Assembly: GCF_963662255.1 (NCBI RefSeq)
Contig: NC_085055.1
Coordinates: 15,052,704 to 15,116,703, forward strand
From: Cinclus cinclus
Lineage: Eukaryota; Chordata; Aves; Passeriformes; Cinclidae
DNA length: 64,000 nucleotides
Reading direction: 5' to 3'
Under the pieces are notes generated by a model. That model was not told the origin of the DNA. It was given only the letters and a program-made list of their open reading frames with translations, and did not search any database. Position numbers and translations under genes: made by a program. Shown piece by piece: positions 31,126-46,000 of this stretch (positions are counted from its first letter, which is position 1; each line of letters begins with the position of its first letter).

Positions 31126-34100
31126 CCTATTTTCACTGTTTTATTTCCAAATACTACATGGGAACTTGTGTATGCTCCAGCCCAGAAGTTTACTGTATTA
31201 ATTAAATCTCATTAAACTCAGTTTCTATGATTCTCAGAACCTGGACCTGCCCTCCTGACTGTTTCTTGATGGCTTTCAGCTGTGACTGAGATCAAAAGAC
31301 AAAGTTTTTTTCAAAAGGCTGTTGGTCACCTTGTAGTTAAAAGCATTTAACATGATACTGACCTTCCACAAATTTGTTGGCCTTGTCACCAATTAGATTT
31401 AAAAAACCCAACCCCATATTTTCCAGTAAGCTCAGTCCTAGTGATTGTTAACAAGTTGGAGAACCAGCTGCTGGCTGAGAAGCAGAATGTTAATGTCTTT
31501 CTTACATATTTTAGTGTGTTTAAGTTAGCTTGTTTAAAGCAACCAGTATAAGGAATGGAGTAGACTATTAGCATGACCAGCCACTGCAACCTTGTGTAAC
31601 TGTGTATGCAACTTGGTGTTTCTGTATAGAAAAGTCTGATTGGTGTAAACACTCAGGTCATGTTGCTCAACTTAAAGACACCAAGATAAAATCTTGCATT
31701 TCATAAACTCTCTTCAAATGATTAGTCGATGAACCCTTAACTGCTGTTACCCTGCATGGTGAGTTCTGCCATCTCAATATATAGCACTAAAGAAAATTCA
31801 AGCAAATTAGATTAAGGGATAACTTGAAAATATATCAGTTATTGCAGATTAAATCTTGCATGGATGCTCCTATTCAAAAATTATGGGACTTTTGTTCAAT
31901 TTGAGTTGATCTGAACTGTTATTATATAGATGACCCCTGAGGGTGAGGAATCTCAAAAAAGTAATTTTACTTACAGTAAGGATGTTTTTTAATTCTATTT
32001 GCTATGTGATCTCCTTATGTATTCCATAATCAGCCTTCCTTACTACTGAGAGACAGTTATGTTCTTGTCTTTCTGTATCTGGAAAGGGGACAAAGTAACA
32101 TCAAGGGCATAAGGGCAGTCTGAATACACATTCTTGGCCAGAAGAATTCAAATTCAGGTGCATGAGGACCCTTGAATATTGAGACTGTAACTGATAAATG
32201 TTTCGAAGAATCTGATATAATGAGGTAAGTGGCTGTTCTTTATTAAAAGAATCCTTGGTTCCAACAACAGTTCCTTATTGCTGTCAATTTTTGAGTGGGT
32301 GTTTACTCTTATTTTTCTATAATTTACAAAATTCCTGTTTCATTTCTGCTTTGAAACACAATACACATCAAAGGAATGGTCACAATGCCATCAAGTGCAT
32401 ATAGTAAATGTGATTCCTATTATTTGAAATGACAGAAAAAGCATTTTTCATTAAAACCTTTTTTTTCTGGTAAAACATCAGTGGACTGGCAGTGCTTTAT
32501 GAAAGTTGATAATCACAGTTAGTCCTGCATTTTGTGTAACTGCAGTTATTTTTAACAGCTAGGTCTTATTGAAACAATAATTCTTAAGTGCTTTTTCATC
32601 CCTTTAGCTTCTAGTATATCCACTCTTGTTCTAATTAAGCCTCATTGATGGCCATTTTTCTGACTTTCTAATATTCTTTGTTAATTTCTAGACTTGAAAT
32701 AAATGTTCTTTTAAAGAACTATTCAGCCCTGAATTTTCTACATACATGTGACCATTGTATATATGTACCCACACACACATATATGTATATACAGAAACTC
32801 AATCACTCATTTTCTTAAAATTATTCATAGTTATGTCATTTTCAGTCCACCCAATAATTCCTTAAAGAGACATCCAGAGGATGATGAACACGGTCTTGTT
32901 AATGCACACTGCTCTTCTCCAAATGCAGATATCCCTTAGCCCAAATAAAAATAATGGGCAAATAATGAAACATTAACAGAGTAAGTACACCAGTTTTCAC
33001 TTCACTTGCTTTGGCAGATAAGTTCTTGGCTTGCAACTTGATTGTCCTGAAGTCCACCTCATTTCTTGTCAAAGTTTACTTGTCATGCAGAGCTGGCAGA
33101 AAGGAGGGACTGCTTGTGCCTCAGGCACAGTGCAAAACCTCATGCATGTGGGCACAGAGTTGATGTGCAATTCTCTAATGATAATCCTGGATTAACCAGT
33201 CTCTTATTACTTCCTCCCTTTGGGTCGTGCCAAACTGTGTTGCCACATTATGAACCTTAACAAGGCATTAATCTGATTGGCAGTCTCCCCTGTGTTATTT
33301 TTCGTAATAGTTCATCATGGAGCCCCAAGAACAGCTGGGTTGGTACAGTTTGTAATTTGAGGGTGGGATAATTTAGTAAGAATGGAACTGTTTAAGAAAC
33401 ATCCTATGGCTGCCTAAAGCTCAAATTACTCACAAATCTAATGTGATTCATCAAGTAATGTCATTGCATGTAGTTCTGTCTGTTGACTTCGAGGAGAGTG
33501 GTAACTTCTGGCAGGAGTACAGGAGGAACTGATGAGAAAGGGTCATATGGTAAATTATTGCAGCAACATTTGCATAAAAATCATTTTCATTTTGGTGTGT
33601 CTGTTTTCAGGTGAGTCTTAATGAATGATGGATGTGGGCTGCACCAGCCAATGGAGCAAAAGAAATTAGTGGGCTTTTTCTTGTTTATGTGCAAACTGAC
33701 AAAGGGCCCCAGGTCAATGCTTTCAAAATGTTAAAACTTGTTAAAAAGGTAGAGCTAATTAAGTGGGTAAAATGGTAACTCACAGTTGGAGGAGGTAGTA
33801 GGAGGATAGATGCACCTTGACCAAAAAAAAACAGCTGTGGAAGAGATGATAAAACCCCCGTGCATTACAAATTTTGGGTCCTGCTCTACAAGGTGTCAGT
33901 GTCTGGAATCCTGTTAGCAGTGCCAGTTGATTCATAATGGAAAGCTTGGGTGAATGAAGATGCTCCAATGTATCAGTCACACAACAAATGCACCTGAGAG
34001 TACTTTGTTTTTTAAAAAAGCAAGTTCACTATTCAAAATGCAGTTAATTTGCAAATTTTATTTAATAATCTGGTCCTAGAAAACATCAATGCAGTGTCAA

Positions 34101-36290
34101 GATCATGTTTTCTTTCTGGGAATTAGGTCTGCTGGGTCTGTAGCAGTTCCATCTCTCAAGGTCTCTTGCTTGGCATAATCCTATAAAGTATATTTCTTGC
34201 TTCCTGAAACATGCTGAGTGTGATGACATTGCTTAGAAATAGTTAATATGAATTACTCATGGTAAGGGTTGTGCTGTCCCTGCTAGCAGTGTAGGATCTT
34301 CTTGAACCTGATGTTCTGCCATTTGACTGGTTTTACTTAATAACTCTTTCCTTTGCTATAGCATTGTACAGGTCTCTGGAGTGCCTCCACTCCTTCATTT
34401 GGTTTGATAACCCAGTAAAAAAATAAGACCAGCCACACTTTCCAGAGAGCAAAGAAACTGAGAATTTCAGCAGAGAAGATGCAGAAGTAAGGACATGGCT
34501 GCTGAGGTACTTGGTATGTGACCCCAGGTGTGCCAGCTCCCTCTCTGAGCAGGCACCCACATGCTCTCACCAAACAGGGCTCAGGGGGCTGCTATGGGTT
34601 GTGCAGGCTTGTTACCAGGAAAGGCTCCATACATTTTCACTTCAAACTGAATGTTTCTTGCCTGTGCTAAGATGAACTTGAGGCTTTTGTGCATATTGAC
34701 AATAAGATTTTTCTCTGAGGGTGACAGAGGTTTTGGATAGATAAGGAGTGCCTCTGTGGGAATGGTATTATTTATGACAGAACAATATAAACTAATGCCA
34801 GATTAAGTCATACATGGATATGCTCTGCACATATCAAAACAAATTTGGCTCTTTTACTGCATTACTTTTATGACATTACAAACAGAACAATAATAAAAAA
34901 ATTGTATTTCATAAGCCTCTCATAAATTAAGCAATTTTAATATATGCTTTCTGTAACTAAGATTATGTATGCATTGACACTTTACAAGTTGGTTCAGGTT
35001 ATCTTTCCACACATCTCAGTTATTTGTTAACATATTAAACACAGTTTAAGATCTGCAAGAAGAAATTGACTTTACATGGTCACTTCCATGCAATCAAAAG
35101 GGTATGTATTTGTTACATTAGGAGAAAGGAAAAAATCTGCATCCATTTTCTTTTTGAAGTTTTGCTTAATCTTGCAGTAAGGCAGGCCCTGCTTGTATTC
35201 ATACTGTAAAATCACAAAGAATATCAAGATGCCTTTTTTTCTTAAGGCTTCTTAATTTTTGAAGGTTTGGAGAGGTTTTCACCTTTTATACCAGTTACAC
35301 ATGTTGAATCTTATTGAGGGAGCTTTCATCAAAAGTTTTAAGTAATTATTATGCTGTTAGTTTTGATAAATTAATTTGAAGGAAAGTACTCTTCATCAGA
35401 TACTGAAGTACTTGGTACCTCTCTGATATACATCTGTTAGCTGTTTGTCAGGAGACAGTCAAACAGATTGTGACTTTTTAATGTGTTGTTCCTTAGGGAG
35501 GAGAGATAAAGCAATCGTTTCTTGGCTTTCTCTTTCATGTGCCTTCACTTCCCCGTGATCTGTACCTTTGTCCTAGTGACCTCTGCGACTGCCCATGTGA
35601 GGTGAGAAGCCTCTCCTTAGTAAGACTTTCACTGTCAGGAGTATCCTGGTTTAAAAATCCAGTAATGTCAGACTTAATGTACGAAATACTGTTTTGTTGT
35701 TCATTGTGCAGGTTTTTTTCTAAGAGGGGCCAAACCAGAAAGGGGGAAATATTTTTAATGTGTTTTTTGTTTTTACTTTTTCTGCTTTAAATTAGTTAAA
35801 CTCTTTAATAACTCTTTAATTTAATAACTCTTCTGATTACATTTGGGTTAAAACTAAGTTCTGCTGGTACTAGTTTGGGATTGAGCATGCTGAATTTTAT
35901 TGGTTTACCGTGAATATTTCTGGTTGTTTCCGTTTCAAAATTAGCACCCCATCTAAGGGCAATACGGGAACATTTCTGTCACTCTGTTTCAACAGTAATT
36001 TTAGATGCTGTCCCCTCTGTAAAGCAAACTGATGGCACCAGAGAATTGCTACAGCTCCTGACGTTGTGTAACTATGTGCAATTTGTTCATTGATACTCAC
36101 TGCCTTCGAATCCCAGGAGCAGACATACTGTAAGGAGATTACTGTAAGGACAAGTCGGGCTCCGGCACTCTGATCACGGGGGGTCAGCCTCGCACCGTGG
36201 GCATCTCTCCCGGAGGCGCTCGCTGAATTCAGCCTTTTAGAAAAGCCCTCAACATTTGGTGTTTAACTAAAAGCCCTTTTTCGCGTGCAC
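31126..36290. other. Intergenic region between XRN1 and GK5
   Basis: No conserved ORF, RNA gene or complete mobile element was recognised. It holds a short CA/TA-rich stretch near 32770-32790, a small palindrome at 33115-33129 and ordinary AT-rich sequence. GC rises sharply after about 36150 into the GK5 CpG island. Elements controlling GK5 could lie here but cannot be called. Confidence 0.6.
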
Positions 36291-37050
36291 GCGGTAAATT
36301 TACGTATAGTCCGCACAGACGAAACGCGAGGCTCTCGTGTTCTTGCGGTGTCCCCGGGATGCCGGGGCCGAGGGCCCGGCCCCACCTCCGCCGTGAGGGC
36401 GCGGCGGGCGGGGCCGCACCGCCCGCGCTGCTCCCGGGCCGCGGCCTGGCCCGGCCGCCCCCGGCGGGCGCCACCTGCCCGCGCGGCGGCCCCGCTCGCC
36501 GTCCGCGCCCGTAGGCCGCAGGAGCGCCCGCCCCCGGCGGGCTGTGGCGGGCGCGGCCGCTCGGCCGCCCTCACTCCGCGCTCCGCGCCGGGCCGCGCCG
36601 GGAGATGCCGTGCGGGCAGCCCGACGGCGGGGCCGCCCCGGCGCGGTACGTCCTGGGGGTGGACGTGGGCAGCACGGTGGTGAAGTGCCACGTCTACGAC
36701 CGGGCGGCCGCCGTCAGGGGCTCCAGCTACAGGAAGGTGAGTGCGGGCGGGTGTGGGGCGCGCTGCCGGGCCGAGCGGCGAGAGCAGCCGGGGGCAGCGC
36801 CTGTCTCGGGAGCGGGGCGGGACCGAACGTGCTCGCTCTGCCCCGAGCGGTTCCGACCGGCGGGCCCCCGAGAGGCTGCGGGGCTTGCCCGTCGGGGCTC
36901 GGCGTTCGCAGGAGCTCGCCCAGCTCGGCTGGTCCCGGTGCGCGGGCATCCCCTGAGCGGGGCGGACAGGAGCGGCTCCCCCTCCCGAGGCGTGCAAGGA
37001 AAAACCCTCAGCCCCCGACCCCCGCGGGACCGCCGTAGCGCTCACTCCCT
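36290..37050. promoter_or_regulatory. CpG-island promoter of GK5
   Basis: Abrupt shift to very GC- and CpG-rich sequence around the first GK5 exon, with CCCGGCCCC- and GGGCGG-like stretches and no TATA box near the start. This is typical of a broad, housekeeping-type promoter. The transcription start is not fixed; it should lie within the roughly 250 bp before the ATG at 36605. Confidence 0.85.
36605..36736 (+). CDS. GK5: GK5 coding exon 1, residues 1-44
   Basis: MPCGQPDGGAAPARY followed by VLGVDVGSTVVKCHVYDRAA and SSYRK, then a gtgagt donor. It carries the first phosphate-binding motif. GC-rich because it lies in the CpG island. Confidence 0.94.
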
Positions 37051-40000
37051 CCCTCCTTTCCCGGTTACCTTACCTTCGGTCGCTTATGGACTAATCTCTG
37101 TCTGAACAAAACCGCTTTTTTTTAGTAAGGCATGGCTCAGACTTGCGTACCACTTGCGTTTACACGCGTCCCATCGTGTAACAGCGCCGTGTGAAAAAGT
37201 GTCAACTTTAGAACATTGAATTTCAGCCATGAATTGGTTCGCACAGCTTGTGATTTTTAGGATCAAGGCAATCTCCAGAATTAACTTTTTTTTTACTGTT
37301 ATCTACGGCAATAAAAAGCTTGAACCGAGGAGAAGTGTAAGAAATCTGATGGATTTTGGAGATGGAAGGGGCTGCTCTCGGTGGAGCTGACCCTGCCTTG
37401 TCGCTGGGATCTCATGTGACAGGTGGTCCCTGGTCTGCTGCGTTTGCCACTGAGAAGCTCGGAGGCATCGACGTCTGAGTTAAGCAGTGCTGCAGAAACG
37501 GCTTTCTGAGATGCCTGCTTTCCTGTTTGCAGCTCTGAAAAGGGTTTTACAGGTTCCTTTATTCCAAGAGGTTTGGACTTATTTATATCAAGAGGTTTCA
37601 GCTTCTTTGTTCCTCATGAATAGAGGAGGTCTAGAGATCACACACCCGCGTTGAACAACGTTTTAAAAGTTAACACTGTTGTTTCTACTCTTACAGGAAG
37701 TTCACAAAATGAAGAACAGAACAGAACAACCCAAATGTATTTGCTGGTTTCTGTGAACTAGGGATCATAATAATGCTATTTGTGTTTCCCAAACAGGTAG
37801 AATCACTTTATCCTCGTCCTGGATGGGTTGAATTAGATCCTGAAATGCTATGGAATCAATTTATTGGTGTAATAAAAGAGGCTGTACAAGGTAAGGACTT
37901 AAACTTTGAGAAATTATTTATTTACCAAAATTAGTAAGTTACTTGGATAATAAAACTATTTTTAGCTAGTACTGAAAATCATCACTGGGCACAGGTCTAC
38001 AACATGCTTTAAGGCCTATTCAATCACTGTGTAAAATAGAGCACTTAAATTACCTTTTTCCTTTCACTGGGGCCAGATTACAAGCAGAAGTAATGTGAAT
38101 ACTTGATTTACACATCAGTGCCAACACTTTGTTGCTCCAGCTTTTTGTATATGCATCCTTCCCCAGTGTCTGTTCCTCCAGATGCCTCTGTGCAGGAACA
38201 GAGAGCAGGCTTGTTCCCCTTCCAGTGCCCCATTGTTCTATGGCCAATCTGTATGTGCGTGTGTGAGGGAATGAGTGCAGGATGCTGCAGAGCTGTGCTC
38301 ACTCGACTGCAACTTGATATTCCTGCTTTTCCCATTCAAACTTTAACTGGTTCTTCCTGTCCTATTCCTGAATTACTGTTCTTTTCTATTTCTACTTTAG
38401 CCTAAAAATCCCTAGTGCTCCACACACTAAATACATACAGCTGCCTTTTCTGACAAACCTCTGGTGGGTTTTTTTACTTCCTGCTCTTCTGGATGCTGCT
38501 CTAACCTAGCTCTTACTCTCTACAACTCACCCAGCTTTCATATTAATCAATCTCCAGTGTTCTGCCATCCATCCTGGATCACCTTCTATGCCATGCTGGT
38601 GTCAACTGAACCCCAGCTTGCCTTCCCACAATGCCCCAGCCTCCTTGGCCTATGTATGTACATTGCACTCTTTCATTCAATTAATTCAGCTCCTCCTGTT
38701 CAGCCCCTCTTGCTTGGTCTCCAGTGTTGCTCTGCCTTTGGACATGGCTCATGGCAGAACTGCCTGTCCCTTCCTTTGGAAGGCTGCCTAAGGAACAGGG
38801 AAAGTAAATATCACCAGGTGTAAGCTGAAGCTGATTATTTTGGGCTCTTGTTTTGTCAGCAGCCACAACCATTTGGTCATAAGAACAGCAGTGCCACCTC
38901 AACCCCCGAAGACCTTCCTTCATTTCTATTCTGTAGGACAAATCAGGAAGCAAGATTCAGCTAGTTTTAAAAAAGGAAGATTTCCTTGTGGCCAAGCTGC
39001 ACACATTGTTGGCAAGTAATTTTTAAGTGGGTGTGTAAGTCAGCATAACTCACAGTGCTGTCAAAAGAAGCAGTGCCACCCCCTTTTTACAGAGTTGTTC
39101 CTAGTCTAGAGCAGCTTCCTGAGTGGAATCACTGTCCGATTGTTTATGTCAGCTGAGCTTCACCAATGTTTGTGCTGACGAAAGAGAGGGTGTGGTAGCA
39201 GGGGCAGGAATGACTCTCTGGAAGCAGGAGGAGCACAGTGACACTTGGGTTTGCAGGACTAAACATGTGATTCCATGCACGTGTGGATGAGCTGCTGTAG
39301 TTGAATACTACTTAAAGGTGGAAACTTCTGGCTGCACAGTCCCAACTCTGTCTCTAACTGTGGCACTCCATCCAAAGGACAGCTTAGCTGAAAAATACCC
39401 ATGTTTGACTTTAGGTTTGCTTTTGTCTGTAGTGGAAGTTAGCTCCACTTTGTGGGTGTCTGGAGAGCATGATAGCTGGAAATGATGCAGGGAAAGTGGT
39501 GGGACCCTGCAGATTGTGGAGATGGGAAGAAGTAACACATGCCAGTAGTCCTTAGTGAGCTGTGGAAGTGCTTGTATGACTTTGCCTGAAAAAGAAATAG
39601 TGATGTTGTCAGGCCAGCCATTCCCAGGTCCTCCTCCTGTACACTCCTGCTACCAGCAGCACTTGTGCAGGCAGGTGGAGCAGGTTGCCTTGCGAAAGCA
39701 CTGGTTTAATTTTCAGCTGATTGAGGAATTGATAGCACTGCTGGCAGGAATGCAAGGACCCAGTGTAAGGGGAAGTGCAGAAGCACACATAGGGTTGGGC
39801 AGCACAGGATGTGCCCTTTCTCTGTGAAACCCCTTCTGTAATTGTTACTGAGAGAGTCTGGAGTCTGCAGGACATGCTCACACAAATGAGCAACTTTGCA
39901 CATGGAAATTAACATGAGAACGTGTATGAGCAAGATTTACTTAACCTGTGATTACTTAACCTCCTCCTGTGCAAGGAGCTGCATTGAGAACCCTTCAGTC

Positions 40001-43000
40001 ACAGTACTTAGGACAGGGTGGGTAGTCTGTCATTTAAGTGGAAAATTTTTAATGTGTATTTTCTTAATGTGTGTTCTTTTAATGTGTAATTTTTCTTCTG
40101 TAAATATGGCTGGAGGTAATTAGAAAGCTGACCAGAGTTGTTTTGAAGATAGCTGTGGATATGTTTAATTATTTACACTTACAGTAGAAAAAATACTCTG
40201 TAACAGTTATTTGAAGGTAAGGTTTAACAGCAAAATTGGTGTATATCCAAATGTAAATTATTGTGCTTCTGACTTAAAAGTATACTTTGTTGCATTCAGT
40301 GGTACCTGGTTTAAGCAAATTCATTCTTAGGAATTTTGAAACATTGCTTAAGAAATACTTAAAGTGAGACATGTCATTATCAGAGTGGTGCAGAAACTCA
40401 TGGCATATTCACATTTATTTATTTATTTCCGGCCTGCAGGATCAATCTAGTTTTATTTCTTTATAGAAATTCTTACCCTAAGAATCTAGAGCTACTTTAG
40501 TTGGTGCTTTCATTCACATTCATCCATGTGAAATACACATTTTAATGGATTATGTGGGCATATGAAGTCTACCTGCCTGCCTCTGGGTTCATTCATATTA
40601 AGTATCAGCAGGCCTTTCAGAGGTTTGTTTATCTGCTTTGAAATCAATTGTCTGACTCAGAGCTCTCTAATATTTCACTGCTCTAAACACTAAGCTGGAC
40701 AATGTGCAGAGATTTATATTCTTATAAACTATTATTTTCCTAAGTATTCTATAGATTTCATAGTTACATTGAAGAAGTTATGTTTTTGTTTCCTTCTCCA
40801 AATAAATGCATTTTTTGTGATTGTCATTTCTTTTTGGTTTTTAGCTGCAGGACTTCACATGAGGCAAATTGCTGGTCTTGGCATCTCCACCCAGAGAGGA
40901 ACTTTTATTACATGGCACAAGTATGTATGTTGAGTGTTCTTTAAAATGAATTTGTATTAATTTGTCTTCATAGACTGGATGGAAGCAGGCTGTAGAAGTC
41001 TTGAACTCAAAAGTAAAAACTGTCAAGTGACTCATGTTCTCTTGTGCTTGCACAGCCACACCTTAGAGCAGTTCAGAACAGACTGTGAGAGTGTGGCATA
41101 TTTGTTCTTTGTACATTGGAAGAGATGAATACCCACGTATTTGTAATTCTGGTGACGAGTCTGACACTCCAAATGTCTATGTGCTGATTTAGTAATTCCT
41201 CAAATCCACCAGAAGGATATGCAGTTATTATAGGATCTGACCTAGTGTTTATTTTCCTGAATGGAAATAGTGAGTAATGTTGGATGTTTTGGGCAATTTG
41301 TGTTCTCTAGCTTTAAATGTTCAAATACTGTTTTTCAGGAGGACAGGGAAGCCCTTTCATAATTTCATAAGTTGGCAAGACCTAAGAAGTGCTGACCTTG
41401 TGAATTCCTGGAATAAATCCCTTCTGCTGAAGGTAAAACTGCTTGGATATATTAAAGCCATTTAAGTTTTATGACAAGTAAGGGCAGTATATAGAATACT
41501 GCAAGTGTCCTGTTCACTTAGTGATGTGCTGTGGCCTAAAATCATTTAACTGAACAATATTAGCATGAAAGATAGTTCCAAGAAAAAAAAGTTCAGTACT
41601 GGTAGCCTAAAGTAATTATTATGGAAAAAGATACCTGTAGGTCTAAGGCTCAGTTTGTTATTTTTTAGTCTGTTATTTTAAAACAGTGCATGTTAACAAC
41701 ATTACAGCTTAGATTTTGCATGTAGGTAGGTCTGCATTGGAAGTGGTTTGGGCTTTTGGTTTCTTGGCTTGCTTTTTTCATGTCCCCTTTGCTCAGGTTA
41801 TCTATAGGATATTCATTTTATGTTGTTTGTGTCTTTCTCTTTAGAAGAGAAAGATTTTCTTTAAGTGCAAAAACAAGTTACTTTTCCTCAAAGTGAAAAC
41901 TAACCAGCACAGTCACAATAAGAAATTAATTTCTTAGGTTTGCCAGTTACTTCCTTTGTGAAAATTCAATTAATTATTAGATTTTAGTAAATGTGTTAAG
42001 TCATGATTGAACCTGTCAATTGTAAGAGAACTTCCACTGGAATAACAGTAAGTAATGCTGTCAGTCACATCATGCATTGTGCTCAGAGGTGACCAGTGTT
42101 GGCAATGCAGAGCAGTGGCTGTCAGTGCTCCAGCAGAAGGTGCTAAAGCAGCCTTGCTTAGAGCAGCTGCTCTTTCCTGTGGTGTGTGTTGCAGGAAGGC
42201 TGTCTGTTGATATGAAGATCCTTACATAATCCTACAGAATCTCTAAAGGAGATTTAGCTTCCTGAATCTAATCTCATGTCAGCAGCTTTCACGTGTGTTG
42301 TCATCCTTTAAAGGTAATTGATTAACTTTTAAAGGGCAAGATTAAAAATTAAGTAACTGTTTTCTTTTGAAACAGGTAATCCATGTTATTTTTACAGTGC
42401 TTCATTTCTTGACTGGGAATGATCGCTATTTGGCACCCAGTTTTCTTACATTTTCAACACATCAGACTTCTATGAAGTTGTCATGGGTTTTTAAAAACAT
42501 TCACGAGGTAAGCTGGAAAGGGAAAAACAATAGGTATCTTAGATCACAATGATGGCTTGTGCCTTGGACATGTTCAGGGCCAGGCTGGATGGGGCTTTGA
42601 GTGACCTGGTTTAGCAGAAGGTGTCCCTGCTCATGGCTGTGGACTTGGGACTCTTTAAAGTCCTGTCCAGGCCACTCCATGACTTTGTGACTGTTGGCTG
42701 TAATTGCTTCAGTTTTGTCTTGCTCATTCTTCTCAAAAGAATCAGAAAGATCTTTTTTCTGTGTTCATGTTCAAAGCCTGTCTACCTAAATAGTGACTTA
42801 CATTCATACAAATTTTTCCTCTCATTCTGGAAATATGTAGTAGTAAAAAGCTTTCTTCATACATAAGCAACATAATAAAATAATCTTATTTCACTTGATA
42901 CATTTACACAATTAGTGGTTGTACTTTGTTTTAAAGCTGTTTGCACATTATTTTGCATGATTATTTTATTTTCAATGGGACCTCTTACCTTTCCACTCTG

Positions 43001-46000
43001 CAACACCTCCAGTGTTTCAGTGTTCTGCAGTTTCACAAATAATACCTTACAGCATGATTCACTTTGCATTTTTGGGAATTGGAAAATGCATGTGGAATAA
43101 ATTGTGCTGGATTAATCTAGTGCACTAATGAGCCCTGAGCTATGTGTTGCTCTATTCATTGTTCTAATACTCACCATGCAGAGCCTTGTTTTCTTTATTT
43201 ACCCCTCCTTCACCACTGTTATAATTGTAAGTGTAAGTCACAATTTCTTTTCATAAGTCTATCATGCCCCTTCAGTAGAAGATTAATTGCTTTTCTTTCC
43301 TTAGCACCAGCTGTAAGAAAGTGTTCTTATTTTCTGTTAGGAGCATGACCTTGTAAGATAGTATTAGTTAAATAGCCAACTCAGCCTATTAAGAAGAAAA
43401 GTTTACAATCAGAGACATTTTCTGAGGATATTCTGATTAATCATGAAAAAAATAAATAAAAAAATCAATAAATATGATTCTCTTATTACCCAGTTGTAAA
43501 TACTTTTCTTTGTCACATATTTTTTTTCCCCAGGCTCAAGAAGCTGCCAAAAAAAACAACTGCTGCTTTGGAACGGTTGACACATGGTTACTGTATAGAT
43601 TGACTAAAGGTGAATATTGCAGTTCTTCTTAAATTTATCAGTAAAACACACTGGAATCTAGGAAATTATGTTCATTACTTGTCATTTATGTATCCTAGAA
43701 TTCAGATACTTTTTTGCAGTTTGTACTTTTGCATATTTGATAAAAATTGTAATATATTTACTGTTACAAAAAGAACTTCTGAATTAATTATTCGTTCGAC
43801 CTGCCTGGAATGGAAATATTTATTCAGTGTAATCAGCCTCTAAGAGTATAAGATTTAAAGAGGACTAAAAGAACTAATTGGTGTTGATTGAAGAAAAGTA
43901 CCTGTGAAAGCAAAAGAACAAAGAATTGTTACAAATGTGGAAGAACTACAAGTTTCTATCCTGAGGACTAATGCCTGAGGTGTCAGATTATAGTTGTGAT
44001 GCAGTTGGCTGTTCTAGACAGGTTCATCAGAGGCAATAAGGTAATTAATGTGTGCACATTATACTGAGCAGCAGCTAAAATCTCCATGCTCATTGTATCA
44101 TTGCGATTTTGCTCGTACACACTTGATTCATATTTCATGGGAGCCAGAGAGATGTTTAAAGAAAACTGGTAAATATTGGGATATCTAAAAATCTTACTTT
44201 GTTCTGTTTCTTTTCATGCTAGGTTCTGTGTATGCTACAGATTACTCAAATGCCAGTTCTACAGGCATTTTTGAACCCTTTACGGTATGTGCAGTTCCCA
44301 AAGAATGTTGTTGCTATTTATTGTGCTTCTCAGAGGGTTGCTAATGTTTTTACTTTTTCCATTTAATTTCAGAAATGTTGGAATCCCACTTTGTGTAATC
44401 TACTTTCTATTCCAATGTCTATTTATCCACCAGTGAAAGACACAAGGTAACTATGAAGGCATTATTAAAAGAATATTATAACTGTTAAATTAATTGCTAA
44501 ATTAGTTATTATTAATAAATATGAAATATTCTGTACAGGCCAAATAATACACAGGTGCACAAAAATTTTTATATGTAGTTATACCTTACATAAAAGTACA
44601 TGAAGTCCAAAGATTTTTTTTACTGTGTTTCTTAACGTGATAGTTTTAATGTTTTCTTTAAAATAAATCAGTAGCATTACTTTTTATGTGTGATCCAGAC
44701 CAAGGCTGTATGTACCTCGATTTCATTTTAACAAAAAAGTCATTTTAATGTGGTTTGTTTTAAGCTTCAACTTTGGGTCAACTGCCTCTGAAATATTTGG
44801 GGTACCTATTCCAATAATGGCAGTGGTAAGTAAAAATACTTTCTTACATCTGTCTATTTATGCTCTGTTTATTTGGCTTTGATTTAAAACTTGCTTCTTT
44901 CATTAATATTCTCTATTAATTCTCTGTGACTTAGCTACAGTAGAACTGATTGTTGAATTTTTCTTCAAAAACCAGTCTACAACCTTAGGGGGAAGGAGGA
45001 GAAAGGATCGAGAAGGGATTTCTAGAGGCTGAGGTCCATTAAGGTTGTGTGACCAAATGATTAAGTACTGAATGTAGGACTCTAAGCTCTGGTAATGTGT
45101 GTGTCTGGCTTAAAATCAATTGTTCAGTGTAAAGTTATGCAAGAGTCCATTCTGGCTTGACTTCAGTAAGACAGAACAACTGTAAGAGTATTTGTTAATA
45201 GATCCACTTGTGGTATCTTTTATCCCTTTTTTATTTCTCACTGAAAATAAGTGGCAAACAACATGTTCTTTCCTCAGTAGTTAGAATTAGATAAGAAAAC
45301 CTAAAGTAATGATTTGGAGCAAAATCTGCTTGAATTGAGCTAATGAAAAAACTGTCCCCTAGTTAACATGACTTTTGTCTCATTTTAAAGAACTGTGGAA
45401 TAAATTGAACTGTAAACTTACTGTTTCACCAAGGCAAAAACATAAGTGCATAAGTGAATACATTTAGGCATCATCATCATTGTTGAAAAATGGAGCATGC
45501 AATAACTTGGCACAGGAGGGGTATCAAGGAAAAAGAAAGGCAAGACCTCAAAACTTCAACTTTCTATTTGGAGAAAAGGAATTCAGGCCAAGCTACTCTG
45601 TCCTCTCCCTGGGATTGTAAATGCCCTGTTTATCCTTGTTAAATATTAAACCACAAAATACTTCTTTTGTTTCCATAATGTTTTTCAGTGCTGCAAGCAG
45701 TACTACAGACATTCATATTGTGTCCAAACATGGTGTAATTAGATACCAGTGCTAAGTCTGACTGTTGTTATGGCCTGAAAATACTTAGGAAATTGTAAAT
45801 GAATCCCCTCTGAATGCTCAGTTCCTGAGTGGTTACTTGTATTCAGGGCTCCAGAGTGTTTACAGAGATATTTTCAAACCCAACATTGCAGGTTGCTAAT
45901 TGGTAGCTAACTTGTCCCATTGTTTTTGTTGGATTGACAGGTAGCTGATCAGCAGTCAGCTATGTTTGGAGAATGCTGCTTTCACCCAGGAGATGTTAAA

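Noticed and set aside
33115..33129. TGTGCCTCAGGCACA palindrome, an AP-2-like GCCTCAGGC core
   Set aside because: A single short palindrome in intergenic DNA; expected by chance at this scale, so not called as a regulatory site.
36263..37045. Long antisense ORF of 260 codons over the GK5 first exon
   Set aside because: Arg/Pro/Ala-rich translation with no recognisable domain. GC-rich sequence lacks stop codons by chance, and the sense strand holds a clear GK5 exon.
38050..39990. Pyrimidine-richer block in GK5 intron 2 considered as an old transposon
   Set aside because: No terminal repeats, no reverse transcriptase or transposase words, and no CR1 3' end found.
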